A stretch of 64,000 bases of DNA from positions 19,227 to 83,226 of the forward strand of contig JAKAQO010000003.1 in assembly GCA_021822495.1 (NCBI GenBank), written 5' to 3'. Source of the DNA: a bacterium (GTDB lineage Bacteria > Elusimicrobiota > Elusimicrobia > UBA1565 > UBA9628). Under the pieces are notes generated by a model, which was not told the origin of the DNA, made no database searches, and saw only the letters and a list, made by a program, of their open reading frames with translations. Below, piece after piece: positions 43,221-51,566 of the stretch. The number at the start of each line of letters is the position of its first letter. Position 1 is the first letter of the stretch. A program made the position numbers and the translations under genes.

Positions 43221-44295
43221 GGCGCACCTCGATGGGCATACCGGGTTTCAGTATTTTGTCTAGATTATCGAAGGCGATCTTGACGCCGTAAACCAAGCGC
43301 GTTCTCTCCTTTTGAGTCTGAACATTTTTAGGAGTAAATTCCGCCTCGGGACGGATAAACTCAATGTGCCCTGAAAAAGCTTTCATGTTCATTTCCGGTA
43401 AATATCCGTTCGCCTCTTCGCCTATAGACAAGCGAGCCAACATCGGCTGAGGAACATAAACATAAGCATAAACCGAGCGCAAATCGGCCAAGGAAAGAAT
43501 GACTGTTTGAGGGCCGGCCATATCTCCAGGCTCAACGGGGCGATAAAGGACGGTGCCGTTAATCGGAGAAGAAATTTTGCACCAATTAAGGTGAATTTCG
43601 GTTTCTTGATAGCGAGCCTTAAGAGCGTCCAAATCCTCCTGACTCGCCGACCCCTGATCAAATAGCAGTTGTCCCCGATTGTAATTTTTTTGAGCGAGAT
43701 CAAACTCGGTCTGGATATCCCCGCAAGAAAGAGTCGCAACCAATTGTCCCTTTTCAACCACGTCCCCCTCGCGGGGAAATATTTCAGCGACTCTGGCCAT
43801 AATGCGCGGAGCCACACGTACCTCCACCGCCTCAATCGTACCGGAATAAAGAAACTTTTTCTTTTGCTCGATCCCCAGGTAGTTTTTGATCTGATCCAGA
43901 ATGGAGGGCGGCGATTCTTCATCTTCTGAAACATTCCCAATAGCATCCCTGGCATTTAAAGGCAAAGGCCGCATTTCTTCCAGAGACTGGTTCTTGGGTT
44001 TTTGTCCAGTTTCAAGCGTGCGCGCTTTCCTAAAAGCTTCTTGAGCGCGACTCAAATCTCCTTGGGACAACAGGATATTTCCCAATAAGACATAGCCTTC
44101 CGTAAAGCGCGGATTTTGTCGCATGAAAGGAATCAAATCGGACAAAGCCGACGAGTAATTTTCAAGCTTGTAAAAGTTTCGCGCTTCCTGATAGAGAGTA
44201 TCCCGAGAAAGGAGTCGGTTGTTTTCTTGAGCTTGGACCCCAATAAAAGCCATTCCTAAAACAAGACACAGAAGCGCCCCAGCCATTTTTCGCAT
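43210..44295 (-). CDS. HlyD/YbhG-like membrane fusion protein with N-terminal TPR
   Basis: 361 residues from ATG 44295 (signal peptide MAGALLCLVLGMAFIGVQA). Unlike standard members it starts with a TPR-like helical region (about 30-95; ARNFYKLENYSSALSDLIPFM and GYVLLGNILLSQGDLSRAQEAF), followed by the HlyD barrel-sandwich (VAPRIMARVAEIFPREGDVVEKG), coiled-coil hairpin and LNWCKISSPINGTVLYR. It connects the ABC-2 pump to the outer membrane. First gene of the operon; its promoter -10 lies 6 bases upstream, which fixes the start. Confidence 0.85.
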   Translation of the reverse strand: MRKMAGALLCLVLGMAFIGVQAQENNRLLSRDTLYQEARNFYKLENYSSALSDLIPFMRQNPRFTEGYVLLGNILLSQGDLSRAQEAFRKARTLETGQKPKNQSLEEMRPLPLNARDAIGNVSEDEESPPSILDQIKNYLGIEQKKKFLYSGTIEAVEVRVAPRIMARVAEIFPREGDVVEKGQLVATLSCGDIQTEFDLAQKNYNRGQLLFDQGSASQEDLDALKARYQETEIHLNWCKISSPINGTVLYRPVEPGDMAGPQTVILSLADLRSVYAYVYVPQPMLARLSIGEEANGYLPEMNMKAFSGHIEFIRPEAEFTPKNVQTQKERTRLVYGVKIAFDNLDKILKPGMPIEVRLGP

Positions 44296-44301
44296 ACAAC
44301 T

Positions 44302-44307
44302 AAGATA
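44302..44307 (-). promoter_or_regulatory. -10 box of the ABC efflux operon
   Basis: Minus strand TATCTT (44307-44302), ending 6 bases before ATG 44295. Divergent from the kdsD promoter. Confidence 0.45.
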
Positions 44308-44360
44308 GCTGAAAGCTGTTAAATTTTCATGACACGCAAAAAAATCGGCCTTTTTGAAAT

Positions 44361-44369
44361 TGCTAGAAT
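44361..44369 (+). promoter_or_regulatory. Extended -10 promoter of kdsD
   Basis: TGCTAGAAT (TGn extended -10 plus TAGAAT), ending 6 bases before ATG 44376. No -35 is evident, as expected for an extended -10. Leaderless transcript predicted. Confidence 0.6.
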
Positions 44370-44375
44370 GAGCGG

Positions 44376-45356
44376 ATGAAGAAAATCTCAGAACGCGAGG
44401 CAAAAAAAGAAATCGAGCGCACGCTCAAAATCGAGGCCGATGCAATCCTGAAAGCCCGGGAATCCGTGGGCCCTGAATATTTCAAAGCCTTATCGCTTTT
44501 GATCGGTTGCAAGGGAAAAGTGATTTTCATGGGGGTCGGGAAATCCGGCCTTATCGCTCAAAAAATAGCGGCAACCTTCTCTTCCACCGGCACCCCCGCC
44601 ATGTTTCTTGATCCAACCGAGGCCAAACACGGCGGCATCGGCTTTATCCAAAAACATGATATCGTCGTATGCTTGGGAAAATCGGGAGAATCAGAAGAAC
44701 TAAACGAGCTTTTCCCAGCACTCAAATCCCTTAAAGTTTCCATGATCGCCATTACCGCAAATCCCGCGTCCACTCTCGCGAAAAACTCAAAAGCCGCCAT
44801 TATCACTCCTATTCAGGAAGAAGCCTGTCCGCTCAATCTAGCCCCCACCGCCTCCACCACTGCGGCCTTGGCCGTTGGAGACGCCCTGGCCATCGCCTTG
44901 ATGAAGGCGCGGAATTTTGGACCCAAAAACTTCGCCCAAAATCATCCCGCAGGACGCATCGGAAAAAGGCTTCAGAGACTGGCCAAAGACGTCATGCGCT
45001 CGGGAGAGATGAACCCCGTGGTCGACGCGGAGTGGCCCCTTCGCCGCGCGCTCGTTGAAATCACGCGCCTTCAAGCCGGCGCGGCCTCAGTCAAAGACCA
45101 GCGCGGACGTTTTGTCGGCCTTATCACTGATTACGACATCCGCATCGCGCTTGAAAAGAAAAAAGATATCCTCGATTTGCCGGTCCATAAAATCATGAAC
45201 CCGCGCCCGGCCTTTATTACCCCTGAGAGCTCCATCTTTAAGGCCATCGCCGTCATGGAAAACAGACGCAACCCGTTCAATGTCCTTCCCGTCGTTGAGA
45301 AAGGGCGCCCCGTTGGCCTCATTCAAATCCATGACTTAAGAGCCCGCGGCCTTTAG
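44376..45356 (+). CDS. kdsD: D-arabinose 5-phosphate isomerase (KpsF/GutQ family)
   Basis: 326 residues: SIS domain (GKVIFMGVGKSGLIAQKIAAT; HGGIGFIQKHDIVVCLGKSGESEEL) followed by two CBS domains (about 205-326). Converts ribulose 5-phosphate to arabinose 5-phosphate, the first step to KDO of lipopolysaccharide. Consistent with a diderm host. Full length; convergent with suhB, whose stop is 1 base away. Confidence 0.93.
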   Translation: MKKISEREAKKEIERTLKIEADAILKARESVGPEYFKALSLLIGCKGKVIFMGVGKSGLIAQKIAATFSSTGTPAMFLDPTEAKHGGIGFIQKHDIVVCLGKSGESEELNELFPALKSLKVSMIAITANPASTLAKNSKAAIITPIQEEACPLNLAPTASTTAALAVGDALAIALMKARNFGPKNFAQNHPAGRIGKRLQRLAKDVMRSGEMNPVVDAEWPLRRALVEITRLQAGAASVKDQRGRFVGLITDYDIRIALEKKKDILDLPVHKIMNPRPAFITPESSIFKAIAVMENRRNPFNVLPVVEKGRPVGLIQIHDLRARGL

Positions 45357-45357
45357 C

Positions 45358-46188
45358 TTAAGGCTTGGGAATCAAATCTTTAGGAAAGCGAAATCCTTTA
45401 AAGAAAGAAAGCATTTCAGAATGAATGCGGCCGTTACTAGCCAAGGTTTGGGGGCCGAACACTTTGGGATTCGACCAGCGCTTTCCGCTAAAATCAGTCA
45501 CTTTTCCTCCGGCTTCCTCAACCAAAAGCCAGCCGGCCGCCACATCCCAAGGGTTTAAGCGAAATTCCCAAAAGCCGTCCGCCCTTCCGCAGGCAATCCA
45601 CGCCAAATCAAGAGCGGCGCTGCCGGAGCGGCGAATATCATGGGAGGCGAGAAGAAACTTTCTTAAGCGCTCAACGTAAAAATGAGAATGCCGGTGGCGG
45701 TCATAGGCAAAGCCAGTAATGAGAAGAGACTCTTTAAGCGATTTTATCTTTGAAACGGAAATTTTCTTTCCGTTGAGAAAAGCGCCCCGTCCTTTTTCCG
45801 CGATAAAGCGTTCTTCCCGAAAAGGATCGTAAACTCCCCCAAAAATCGGTTGATCCTTAAACAAAAGGGCAATCGAAACGCAGGAAGCGGGGTAACCATG
45901 AGCATAATTAGTCGTTCCATCAAGAGGATCAATCACCCAGCGAAAAAGAGAACCGGTATTTCGAACGGCGTTTTCCTCCGCTTGATAGTCATGCAAAGGC
46001 GCGAAGCGACGAATCACCGCCAAAATGGCTTTTTGACTGAGAACATCGGCCTCTGTCACCAGGTTTGCGCGCCCTTTATAGCGAAAAGAAACCTTCCGGA
46101 ATTTTTTCTTTAAAACCTCCGCTCCTGCTGATAAAGCCTCAAGCAAAATCTTGCGAAATCGCGTATTTTCGCTCTTTGAAACTTCCAT
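45358..46188 (-). CDS. suhB: Inositol monophosphatase family protein
   Basis: 276 residues. Metal-binding motifs DYQAEEN, IDPLDGTTNYAHGYPASCVS and a C-terminal NPWDVAAGWLLVEEAGG are all present, so the Li-sensitive phosphatase fold should be active. Substrate could be inositol phosphate or another sugar/nucleotide phosphate. RBS GGGAGAAAG before ATG. Last gene of the HExxH-glpK-hemD-suhB run. Confidence 0.88.
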   Translation of the reverse strand: MEVSKSENTRFRKILLEALSAGAEVLKKKFRKVSFRYKGRANLVTEADVLSQKAILAVIRRFAPLHDYQAEENAVRNTGSLFRWVIDPLDGTTNYAHGYPASCVSIALLFKDQPIFGGVYDPFREERFIAEKGRGAFLNGKKISVSKIKSLKESLLITGFAYDRHRHSHFYVERLRKFLLASHDIRRSGSAALDLAWIACGRADGFWEFRLNPWDVAAGWLLVEEAGGKVTDFSGKRWSNPKVFGPQTLASNGRIHSEMLSFFKGFRFPKDLIPKP

Positions 46189-46199
46189 TTCTTTCTCCC

Positions 46200-46979
46200 T
46201 TATTTGTTTTTATCGCGCAAGGCTTTTTGAACGGTCTTAATCAACCCTTCATCGTCCGGCGTCCGGGACTTGAGTCCCTTAATCCCATAGGCCTCTAAGG
46301 TTTCAAGCGTCACTCCCCCAATACAAATGGCCGGAATCTCTAAAAACAATTTTCTGGATTTGAGAAGACCAAAAGCCTTGACAAATTCCTTAACGGAACG
46401 CCCAGAAGAAAAAATAACGGCGTCAAAATCTTTCCGCGACATCCTCTTAATCTTCAATAGGGATTTCTGATGCGGCAAAACCTGATAGACTGCGGGAACC
46501 TCCACTTGAGCCCCCCGCGCTTTAAGCGTTTGAGGGAGAATTTCTCTCGCCTCTTTCGCCCGGGGAATCAAAATTTTAAGCCCGCGAACATTTTTAAGTT
46601 TCTTTAAAAGTCCTTCCGCGCGAAATTCTCCGGCCATATTAACTCGCTTAAATCCCGAGGCCTTGAGGGCTTTTTTGGTTTGCGGCCCGATGGCATAGAG
46701 AGCTCTAGGCTCTGAAAGCGAAATATTAAGAGCTTCCGCCCGCTTTAAGAAAAATTTAACCGCAAGGGAACTGGTGAAAATAACCAGGTCAAACTCAGCC
46801 CACTTTTTAAGGGCCTTATCTATCGAATCAAAAGAGCTCGGAGGAGCAATTTGAGTTAAAGGAAAAAGAAGGGGTCTTATCCCCAGGGCTCTCAATTTTT
46901 CGGCTAAGCCGGACGCCTTTTCCTCCGGGCGGGTAATGAGGACCCGTGGAAAAAGGGACTGTCCCCTTTTTTTATTCAT
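46200..46979 (-). CDS. hemD: Uroporphyrinogen-III synthase
   Basis: 259 residues, two-lobed HemD fold: VLITRPEEKASGLAEKL, FTSSLAVKFFLKRA, YAIGPQTKKAL, and in the second lobe IFSSGRSVKEFVKAF and CIGGVTLETLEAYG. Cyclises hydroxymethylbilane in tetrapyrrole synthesis; hemC lies 15 kb away rather than beside it. Residues 4-9 (KRGQSLFP region) are encoded by a palindromic repeat, placed exactly before the conserved VLITRP start. ATG 46979 overlaps the glpK stop (ATGA). Confidence 0.87.
   Translation of the reverse strand: MNKKRGQSLFPRVLITRPEEKASGLAEKLRALGIRPLLFPLTQIAPPSSFDSIDKALKKWAEFDLVIFTSSLAVKFFLKRAEALNISLSEPRALYAIGPQTKKALKASGFKRVNMAGEFRAEGLLKKLKNVRGLKILIPRAKEAREILPQTLKARGAQVEVPAVYQVLPHQKSLLKIKRMSRKDFDAVIFSSGRSVKEFVKAFGLLKSRKLFLEIPAICIGGVTLETLEAYGIKGLKSRTPDDEGLIKTVQKALRDKNK
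46950..46973. repeat. Palindromic repeat copy 6, in the hemD N-terminus
   Basis: A-tract, GGGACTGTCCCC, T-tract. Encodes RGQSLF on the minus strand, two codons after the hemD ATG. Confidence 0.9.
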
Positions 46980-48475
46980 TGCGCCCGCCAAATTGTCCGG
47001 CGCCAGGCCTCAATCCGCGCTTTTCTTTCTCGCGCGCTTAGAGTGGGAATAAATTCTTTTTCCTTCTTCCAGATTTTTTTAATTTCCTTGAGATTCTTCC
47101 AAAATCCTATTCCAAGTCCCGCCATGAAAGCCGCGCCCAAAGCGGTCGTCTCAATAATCCTGGGCCGGTAAAGCCGCAAGCCGGAATAATCCGCTTGAAT
47201 CTGCATTAAAAGATCGTTACTGGAAGCGCCGCCGTCCACTCTTAACTCTTTCATCGGACGCTTTAAATCCTTTATCATCGTCTCCAAAATATCAACGTTT
47301 TGAAGCGCCATTCCTTCTAAGGTTGCCCGCGCGATATGGCCGCGCTCGGTTCCCCGGGTTAAACCGCAGAGAAGACCGCGAACTTCAGGCTGCCAATAAG
47401 GAGCTCCCAAGCCGGAGAGAGCCGGAACAAATTGGACTCCCCCGTTGTCTGAAACGGAAGAGGCAAGTGTTTCAATTTCTGAGGAAGAATGGATGATTTT
47501 AAGCCCATCCCGCAGCCATTGAACGGCCGCACCGCAGATAAAAGCCCCGCCTTCAAGCGCATAACTGGCCTGATTCTTCCAGTAAAAAGCCAGGGTCGTC
47601 ACATTGCCCGAGCGGCTAAAAACCGGAGTTTCCCCCGTTTGGAGCAGGATAAAACTGCCGGTTCCGAAAGTGCATTTAACGTCCCCTAAAGAAGTCCCGC
47701 CTTGACCGAAAAGCGCCGCTTGTTGGTCTCCCGCCATTCCAGAAATCGGAATTCCATCGGAAAGATTGGGAATGTTTTGAGTGCGGCCGAAAATTCCCAC
47801 ATTCGGGACGATCTCAGGCAAAATTTTCATCGGAACGCCTAGAATGGAACACAACTGTTCATCCCAATTAAGCGTCTTGAGTTTCATCAAAAGCGTGCGG
47901 GAAGCGTTCGTCGCATCGGTTTTGTGAACCCGCCCGCCGGTTAATTTCCATAAGAGAAAAGAATCAATGGTGCCAAAGGCCAGTTCTCCTTTTTTGGCGC
48001 GCGCTAAAGCGCCGGAAACGTGGTCTAAGACCCAGCGTATTTTGGTTCCCGAGAAATAAGGGTCTAAAAAAAGCCCGGTCTTTTGGTGAAATAATTTTTC
48101 ATGACCCGCTTTTTTAAGAGAAGCGCACAAGGGCGCGGTCCTGCGGTCCTGCCACACAATTGCCGGATACGCCGCCCGCCCGCTTTTGCGCTCCCACAAA
48201 AGCGTGGTCTCGCGCTGATTGGTCACTCCAATGGCGGCAATTTGAGAGGCGGAAATTTTTGCGTCTTGAATAGCCTTGGCGATTCCCTCCAAGACGGAAT
48301 TCCAAATATCGTCCGGATTGTGTTCCACCCAGCCCGGTTTTGGGAAACTCTGCTTAAATTCGCGGGTGACCTTGGAAAGAACACGCGCGCGGGAGTCAAC
48401 GATGATGACGGTCGTCCCGGTGGTTCCCTGATCAATAGCTAGAATGAATTTTTGAGAATAAGGGACTGTCCCCAT
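46976..48475 (-). CDS. glpK: Glycerol kinase
   Basis: 499 residues, FGGY family: ILAIDQGTTGTT (ATP-binding), GVTNQRETTLLWERKSG and VWQDRRTA (glycerol-binding Arg/Glu), and ELRVDGGASSNDLLMQIQAD. Makes glycerol 3-phosphate from glycerol. glpF and glpD are not in the window. The first residues MGTVPY are encoded by a palindromic repeat copy, which also supplies the ATG itself; the native start was presumably near the ILAIDQG segment. Six bases after the upstream HExxH gene. Confidence 0.95.
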   Translation of the reverse strand: MGTVPYSQKFILAIDQGTTGTTVIIVDSRARVLSKVTREFKQSFPKPGWVEHNPDDIWNSVLEGIAKAIQDAKISASQIAAIGVTNQRETTLLWERKSGRAAYPAIVWQDRRTAPLCASLKKAGHEKLFHQKTGLFLDPYFSGTKIRWVLDHVSGALARAKKGELAFGTIDSFLLWKLTGGRVHKTDATNASRTLLMKLKTLNWDEQLCSILGVPMKILPEIVPNVGIFGRTQNIPNLSDGIPISGMAGDQQAALFGQGGTSLGDVKCTFGTGSFILLQTGETPVFSRSGNVTTLAFYWKNQASYALEGGAFICGAAVQWLRDGLKIIHSSSEIETLASSVSDNGGVQFVPALSGLGAPYWQPEVRGLLCGLTRGTERGHIARATLEGMALQNVDILETMIKDLKRPMKELRVDGGASSNDLLMQIQADYSGLRLYRPRIIETTALGAAFMAGLGIGFWKNLKEIKKIWKKEKEFIPTLSARERKARIEAWRRTIWRAQ

Positions 48476-48481
48476 TTCCCG
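48461..48481. repeat. Palindromic repeat copy 7, providing the glpK start codon
   Basis: AGGGACTGTCCCCATTTCCCG. On the minus strand the sequence reads CGGGAAATGGGGACAGTCCC, so the ATG of glpK lies inside the element. Same subtype as the copy in lplA. Confidence 0.88.
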
Positions 48482-49393
48482 TCAGGCTCCGGGAGAACTG
48501 GGGGTTCCGTCGGAATTGTAAAGTTTATTGACGAGAGCCCTAATTTTCTGATCATCCCCGCCCGTGCGATAAACTTGAATGATATTTTTCAAGAAGTCCA
48601 TGGATTCATGAAGAATGGCGGGAGCGCGGGGAGATTCAAGCGCGTTATTGATCTGCTGATAGGTCGTCAACAATTCTTCTCCGCTTGGGTAAATCGCCTT
48701 GATGCAGTCATATTCCCGGTGGAAAGCGTAGCTTTCGACATCCTCGGTTGACTCATGGCAGATATTTTGGTCGGAGGCGTGCCCCGCTTCATGAAAGAGA
48801 ACGCAGGCGGCCAAGGGACGACCAACGGCGACTGAAATAGCGGCCAAATGGTAATGGAGATTAATCATCCCCGCTTTTTTTCCAGTTTGACGTCCCCCGC
48901 AAATTTTATTGAAAACTCCCAATTCATTGGACGGAAGCTTAGCGTAGGAAATCCGTTCATGAGAGTCCATCTCGTCAATTTTGGCCAAGGTGGCCTCAAC
49001 GGTAGAATTTGGGTCCTGACTTCCATTGTTTTCAATTCTGTCTTTCGCCGCCGCGATCAAATCTTCAATAGTCGCCGGAGACTCTCCCAAGCTCGGTTCG
49101 ATTTTGTAGGGATGGAGATGCGGCCGAATTAAAATCGCCGCGCCGGGCATCCCAAATTCATAATCAGTCTCGGCTTTTTGATGAATGGCGAAAACAGACG
49201 AGTTTTTGTTGGCCACGAGGTTCATGATTTTCTGCGTCTCTTGCCCCAGGTCCAAAGCGTCGGGAGGAACGGCATTGCCTTCTGATGAGAGATACATGGG
49301 GTTTGCGTAGAGAGAAGAAGCGGCAAAAGAAATAGAAAGCGCCAGAGAAAGAAAGCGCCCAGGCAAGCTCGCGGTCTTCTGTTTTTCTTCCAT
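48482..49393 (-). CDS. Secreted protein with HEAGH zinc-protease-like motif
   Basis: 303 residues from ATG 49393 (a TTG precedes it directly). Signal peptide (FLSLALSISFAASSLYA). The mature protein has VLFHEAGHASDQ at about 210, an HExxH helix, followed by further acidic residues (STEDVESYAFHREYD) that could provide the third zinc ligand. Otherwise no recognised family. Two Cys-containing stretches flank it. Probable exported metallopeptidase-like protein. Heads a run with glpK, hemD and suhB; the shared box at its promoter ties it to two other units. Confidence 0.65.
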   Translation of the reverse strand: MEEKQKTASLPGRFLSLALSISFAASSLYANPMYLSSEGNAVPPDALDLGQETQKIMNLVANKNSSVFAIHQKAETDYEFGMPGAAILIRPHLHPYKIEPSLGESPATIEDLIAAAKDRIENNGSQDPNSTVEATLAKIDEMDSHERISYAKLPSNELGVFNKICGGRQTGKKAGMINLHYHLAAISVAVGRPLAACVLFHEAGHASDQNICHESTEDVESYAFHREYDCIKAIYPSGEELLTTYQQINNALESPRAPAILHESMDFLKNIIQVYRTGGDDQKIRALVNKLYNSDGTPSSPGA

Positions 49394-49400
49394 CAATATT

Positions 49401-49446
49401 AATATAGCAAAGAGACCTCACTCCGTCCTGGGTCTAAAGGCCTAGA
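49401..49446 (-). promoter_or_regulatory. Promoter with shared upstream box (HExxH gene)
   Basis: Minus strand: -10 TATATT (49406-49401), 7 bases before the ATG. Exactly 24 bases upstream of the -10 is the box 49431-49446, on the plus strand GGTCTAAAGGCCTAGA, matching the boxes at 51438-51453 and 61185-61200 in all but three positions each or fewer. The -35 region is poor, as at activator-dependent promoters. The box overlaps a perfect palindrome CCTAGAACTTCTAGG (49441-49455) and the rlmD stop. Confidence 0.55.
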
Positions 49447-49450
49447 ACTT

Positions 49451-50905
49451 CTAGGACCTCTGTCTTCGCTCAAAAATCCCAACGGTTTCGACGTGGGAGG
49501 TTTGCGGAAATAAATCCACGGGCTGAACGGAATGAAGAGAAAAGCCCTCTCGGCACAAAAGAGAAGCGTCTCGGCTAAAAGTCGCCACATCGCAGGAGAT
49601 GTAGACGATCTTAGCAATCGGCAGGCGACCCAAGGCCTTGGGCAGATGAGGGGCAAGGCCCGTTCGCGGAGGATCGCACAAAACGGCGGAACCCGCCTTG
49701 ATTTCTCGTCCGATTCGAGAAAGGACCGCTTCGGATTTTCCGGCTAAAAACCGGACGCGGTTGATTTTGTTTAAGCGCGCGTTTTCCCAGGCATTAGCCA
49801 CTGCTTGGGGATTTTCCTCAACCCCAATGACCTTTTCCGCCGCCTGAGACGCCCACAAGCTCGTTGTTCCCACCCCACAATAAAGATCCACGACCAAAGG
49901 AAGACGTCCCCCTTCGGCAAGGCCCTCAACCGCCGTGCGGTAGAGAATTTCCGCAGCCGGAGTATTGACCTGGAGGAAAGAACCCGCCGAGACCTTAAAA
50001 GCGAACGGGCCAATTTTTTCCGTTAATGTTTCCTGACCCCAAAGTTTTTTCCACTTCCGCCCTAAAATGACCGAGGTCTTAAGTGGCTGGACATTTTGAT
50101 GGATACCGACGATCTCAGGAAACTCCTGGATGAGAGAATCAAGAACCAGCCCTTTGGGAAAATAATCGCTTCGCGTAATAAAAGCGACTAGGGCTTTTCC
50201 CTCATGATTTGAGCGAATGAGAAGATGTCTCAGCCAGCCGTTTCCCGAAGTTTCGTCATAAATCGGCCAATCTCCCTTCTGGGCCAAGGCCTTAACCCGC
50301 AAAGCGATGCGGACCGAAAGATCGGACTGCACCGGACAATCAGAGAAATCAACGATACGGTGGCTTTGCGTCTCATAAAAGCCGCAAATAATTTTCCCTT
50401 CTTTTTTCCCAAAGGGAATCTGAACTTTATTGCGATATTTCCAAATCAGGGGAGAAGCGATAGTTTCCTTGACCACCGGACTTTTAAACCCGCCGATTTT
50501 TTTGAGGGTATCCGCCACCAGTTTTCTCTTTTCAACAAGCTGTATGGAATATCCCAAATGTTGCCAATTACATCCTCCGCAAGCGCCGGTTTTTCGGCTT
50601 TCGGAAAAATAAAGAGAACAGGCAGGGCTTATGCGACCTGAACCCGAGGAGAGAATTTCAAGTAGTTTGCCGCGCGCGAAATTTTTCTTTAATTCGGTAA
50701 TTTCGATTTGGACCCGGTCTCCCGCCACGGCAAAAGGAACAAAAATAATGGGGCCTGTTTTCCCCTCGGGAACGGCAAGACCTGCGCCTTCAACAGCTAA
50801 GCCTTTGACTGACGCCGTCAGTTTTTGGCCTAAAGTGAGCGAAGGAGCGAAATTCTTTTCAGCTTGAATCGTAGGACTACCGTCCGCGCTTAAGGAGAGA
50901 ATCAA
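49451..50905 (-). CDS. rlmD: 23S rRNA (uracil-5-)-methyltransferase, RlmD/RumA type
   Basis: 484 residues. An N-terminal TRAM domain is followed by the iron-sulfur cysteines (GACGGCNWQHLGY), the SAM-binding VVDLYCGVGTTSLWA, CDPPRTGLAPHL and the catalytic Cys in VYISCDVATFSRD. Methylates a uridine in 23S rRNA; RlmC/RlmCD or TrmA-like specificity cannot be excluded. Start is probably TTG 50905, 29 bases inside the receiver gene, because no ATG occurs before the TRAM domain. Confidence 0.88.
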   Translation of the reverse strand: MILSLSADGSPTIQAEKNFAPSLTLGQKLTASVKGLAVEGAGLAVPEGKTGPIIFVPFAVAGDRVQIEITELKKNFARGKLLEILSSGSGRISPACSLYFSESRKTGACGGCNWQHLGYSIQLVEKRKLVADTLKKIGGFKSPVVKETIASPLIWKYRNKVQIPFGKKEGKIICGFYETQSHRIVDFSDCPVQSDLSVRIALRVKALAQKGDWPIYDETSGNGWLRHLLIRSNHEGKALVAFITRSDYFPKGLVLDSLIQEFPEIVGIHQNVQPLKTSVILGRKWKKLWGQETLTEKIGPFAFKVSAGSFLQVNTPAAEILYRTAVEGLAEGGRLPLVVDLYCGVGTTSLWASQAAEKVIGVEENPQAVANAWENARLNKINRVRFLAGKSEAVLSRIGREIKAGSAVLCDPPRTGLAPHLPKALGRLPIAKIVYISCDVATFSRDASLLCREGFSLHSVQPVDLFPQTSHVETVGIFERRQRS

Positions 50906-51401
50906 TTTCCGTCCACAAGTTTTCCATCGTGATGGGCTTTGAGAGAAAAATGGAGGCTCCGGCTAAAAGACCCTCGATTTGATCGCGCGGATCGTTATAG
51001 CGAAAAGAAGCCGACAAAAGAACCAGGGGAATGTTTTGAAAACCGTCCATCCGCCGAATCAAGCGGCACAAATCAAAGCCGTGAATGTCGGGCAAGCGAA
51101 CATCCACGATAATGACCGCGGGGCGGGAAAGCTGAAGCTCTTTTAAAGCCTCAACCCCGGAAGCCGCGCTTTTAGCCTCAATGCCGCGCAAGGACATCAC
51201 ATCCAAAAAGGTCTCGCGGAAATGAGCGTCGTCATCAATAAGATAGACAAATAACTTTTTTGAGGAGAGGGCGCGGATGGGCTTTAATTTGCCCAAGGAC
51301 TTCGGAAGTTCTCTTGCTACTTCCCCTTGAAAAACGCGGTCCTGGCGCGAGAAAGTCTCCGGCCCTGCCGCCTCTTTTGATTCTAACTCCATCACGTTCA
51401 T
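50877..51401 (-). CDS. Receiver-domain response regulator without output domain
   Basis: 174 residues from ATG 51401. About 55 residues of charged N-terminal tail precede a complete CheY-like receiver: FVYLIDDDAHFRETFLDVM (acidic pocket), VIIVDVRLPDIHGFDL with the phospho-accepting Asp, LVLLSASF and FLSKPI (conserved Lys). No DNA-binding or enzymatic output. Co-transcribed with rlmD. Start is fixed by TATAAT six bases upstream. The sensor kinase is not in the window. Confidence 0.86.
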   Translation of the reverse strand: MNVMELESKEAAGPETFSRQDRVFQGEVARELPKSLGKLKPIRALSSKKLFVYLIDDDAHFRETFLDVMSLRGIEAKSAASGVEALKELQLSRPAVIIVDVRLPDIHGFDLCRLIRRMDGFQNIPLVLLSASFRYNDPRDQIEGLLAGASIFLSKPITMENLWTEIDSLLKRGR

Positions 51402-51407
51402 GCTTCT

Positions 51408-51453
51408 ATTATATCCTGATTTAAAAAATTCCCTATAGGCCAAAAGTCCTAGA
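51408..51453 (-). promoter_or_regulatory. Promoter with shared upstream box (receiver gene)
   Basis: Minus strand: perfect -10 TATAAT (51413-51408), 6 bases before ATG 51401. Box at 51438-51453, plus-strand GGCCAAAAGTCCTAGA, 24 bases upstream of the -10. A second, similar half (AGGTCCTTTTTCC on the minus strand) begins 23 bases farther upstream. No -35 consensus. Confidence 0.6.
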
Positions 51454-51472
51454 TTTGGCCGGAAAAAGGACC

Positions 51473-51511
51473 TAGTCCCTTTCCTCAATAATCTTAAGGT
51501 AGGGACAATGC
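51473..51511 (-). promoter_or_regulatory. 39-bp conserved block, copy A
   Basis: Minus strand begins GCATTGTCCCTACC and ends AGGAAAGGGACTA. Matches 59230-59268 at 33 of 39 positions. Contains the inverted arms TCCCT and AGGGA around a 20-base centre. Upstream of the receiver gene promoter. Confidence 0.6.
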
Positions 51512-51540
51512 CGCCCAAGAATTATGAGGAAGAGGCATAG

Positions 51541-51566
51541 AAAAAAAAGGGGACTGTCCCCTTTTT
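51541..51566. repeat. Palindromic repeat copy 8
   Basis: A-tract, GGGGACTGTCCCC, T-tract; the T-tract contains the stop codon of the minus-strand Deg-like protease gene. Could serve as its terminator. Confidence 0.9.

Noticed and set aside
45333..45377. Short hairpin between convergent kdsD and suhB as a bidirectional terminator
   Set aside because: Only a 5-bp stem (GCCTT/AAGGC) without a T-run on either side; too weak to list.
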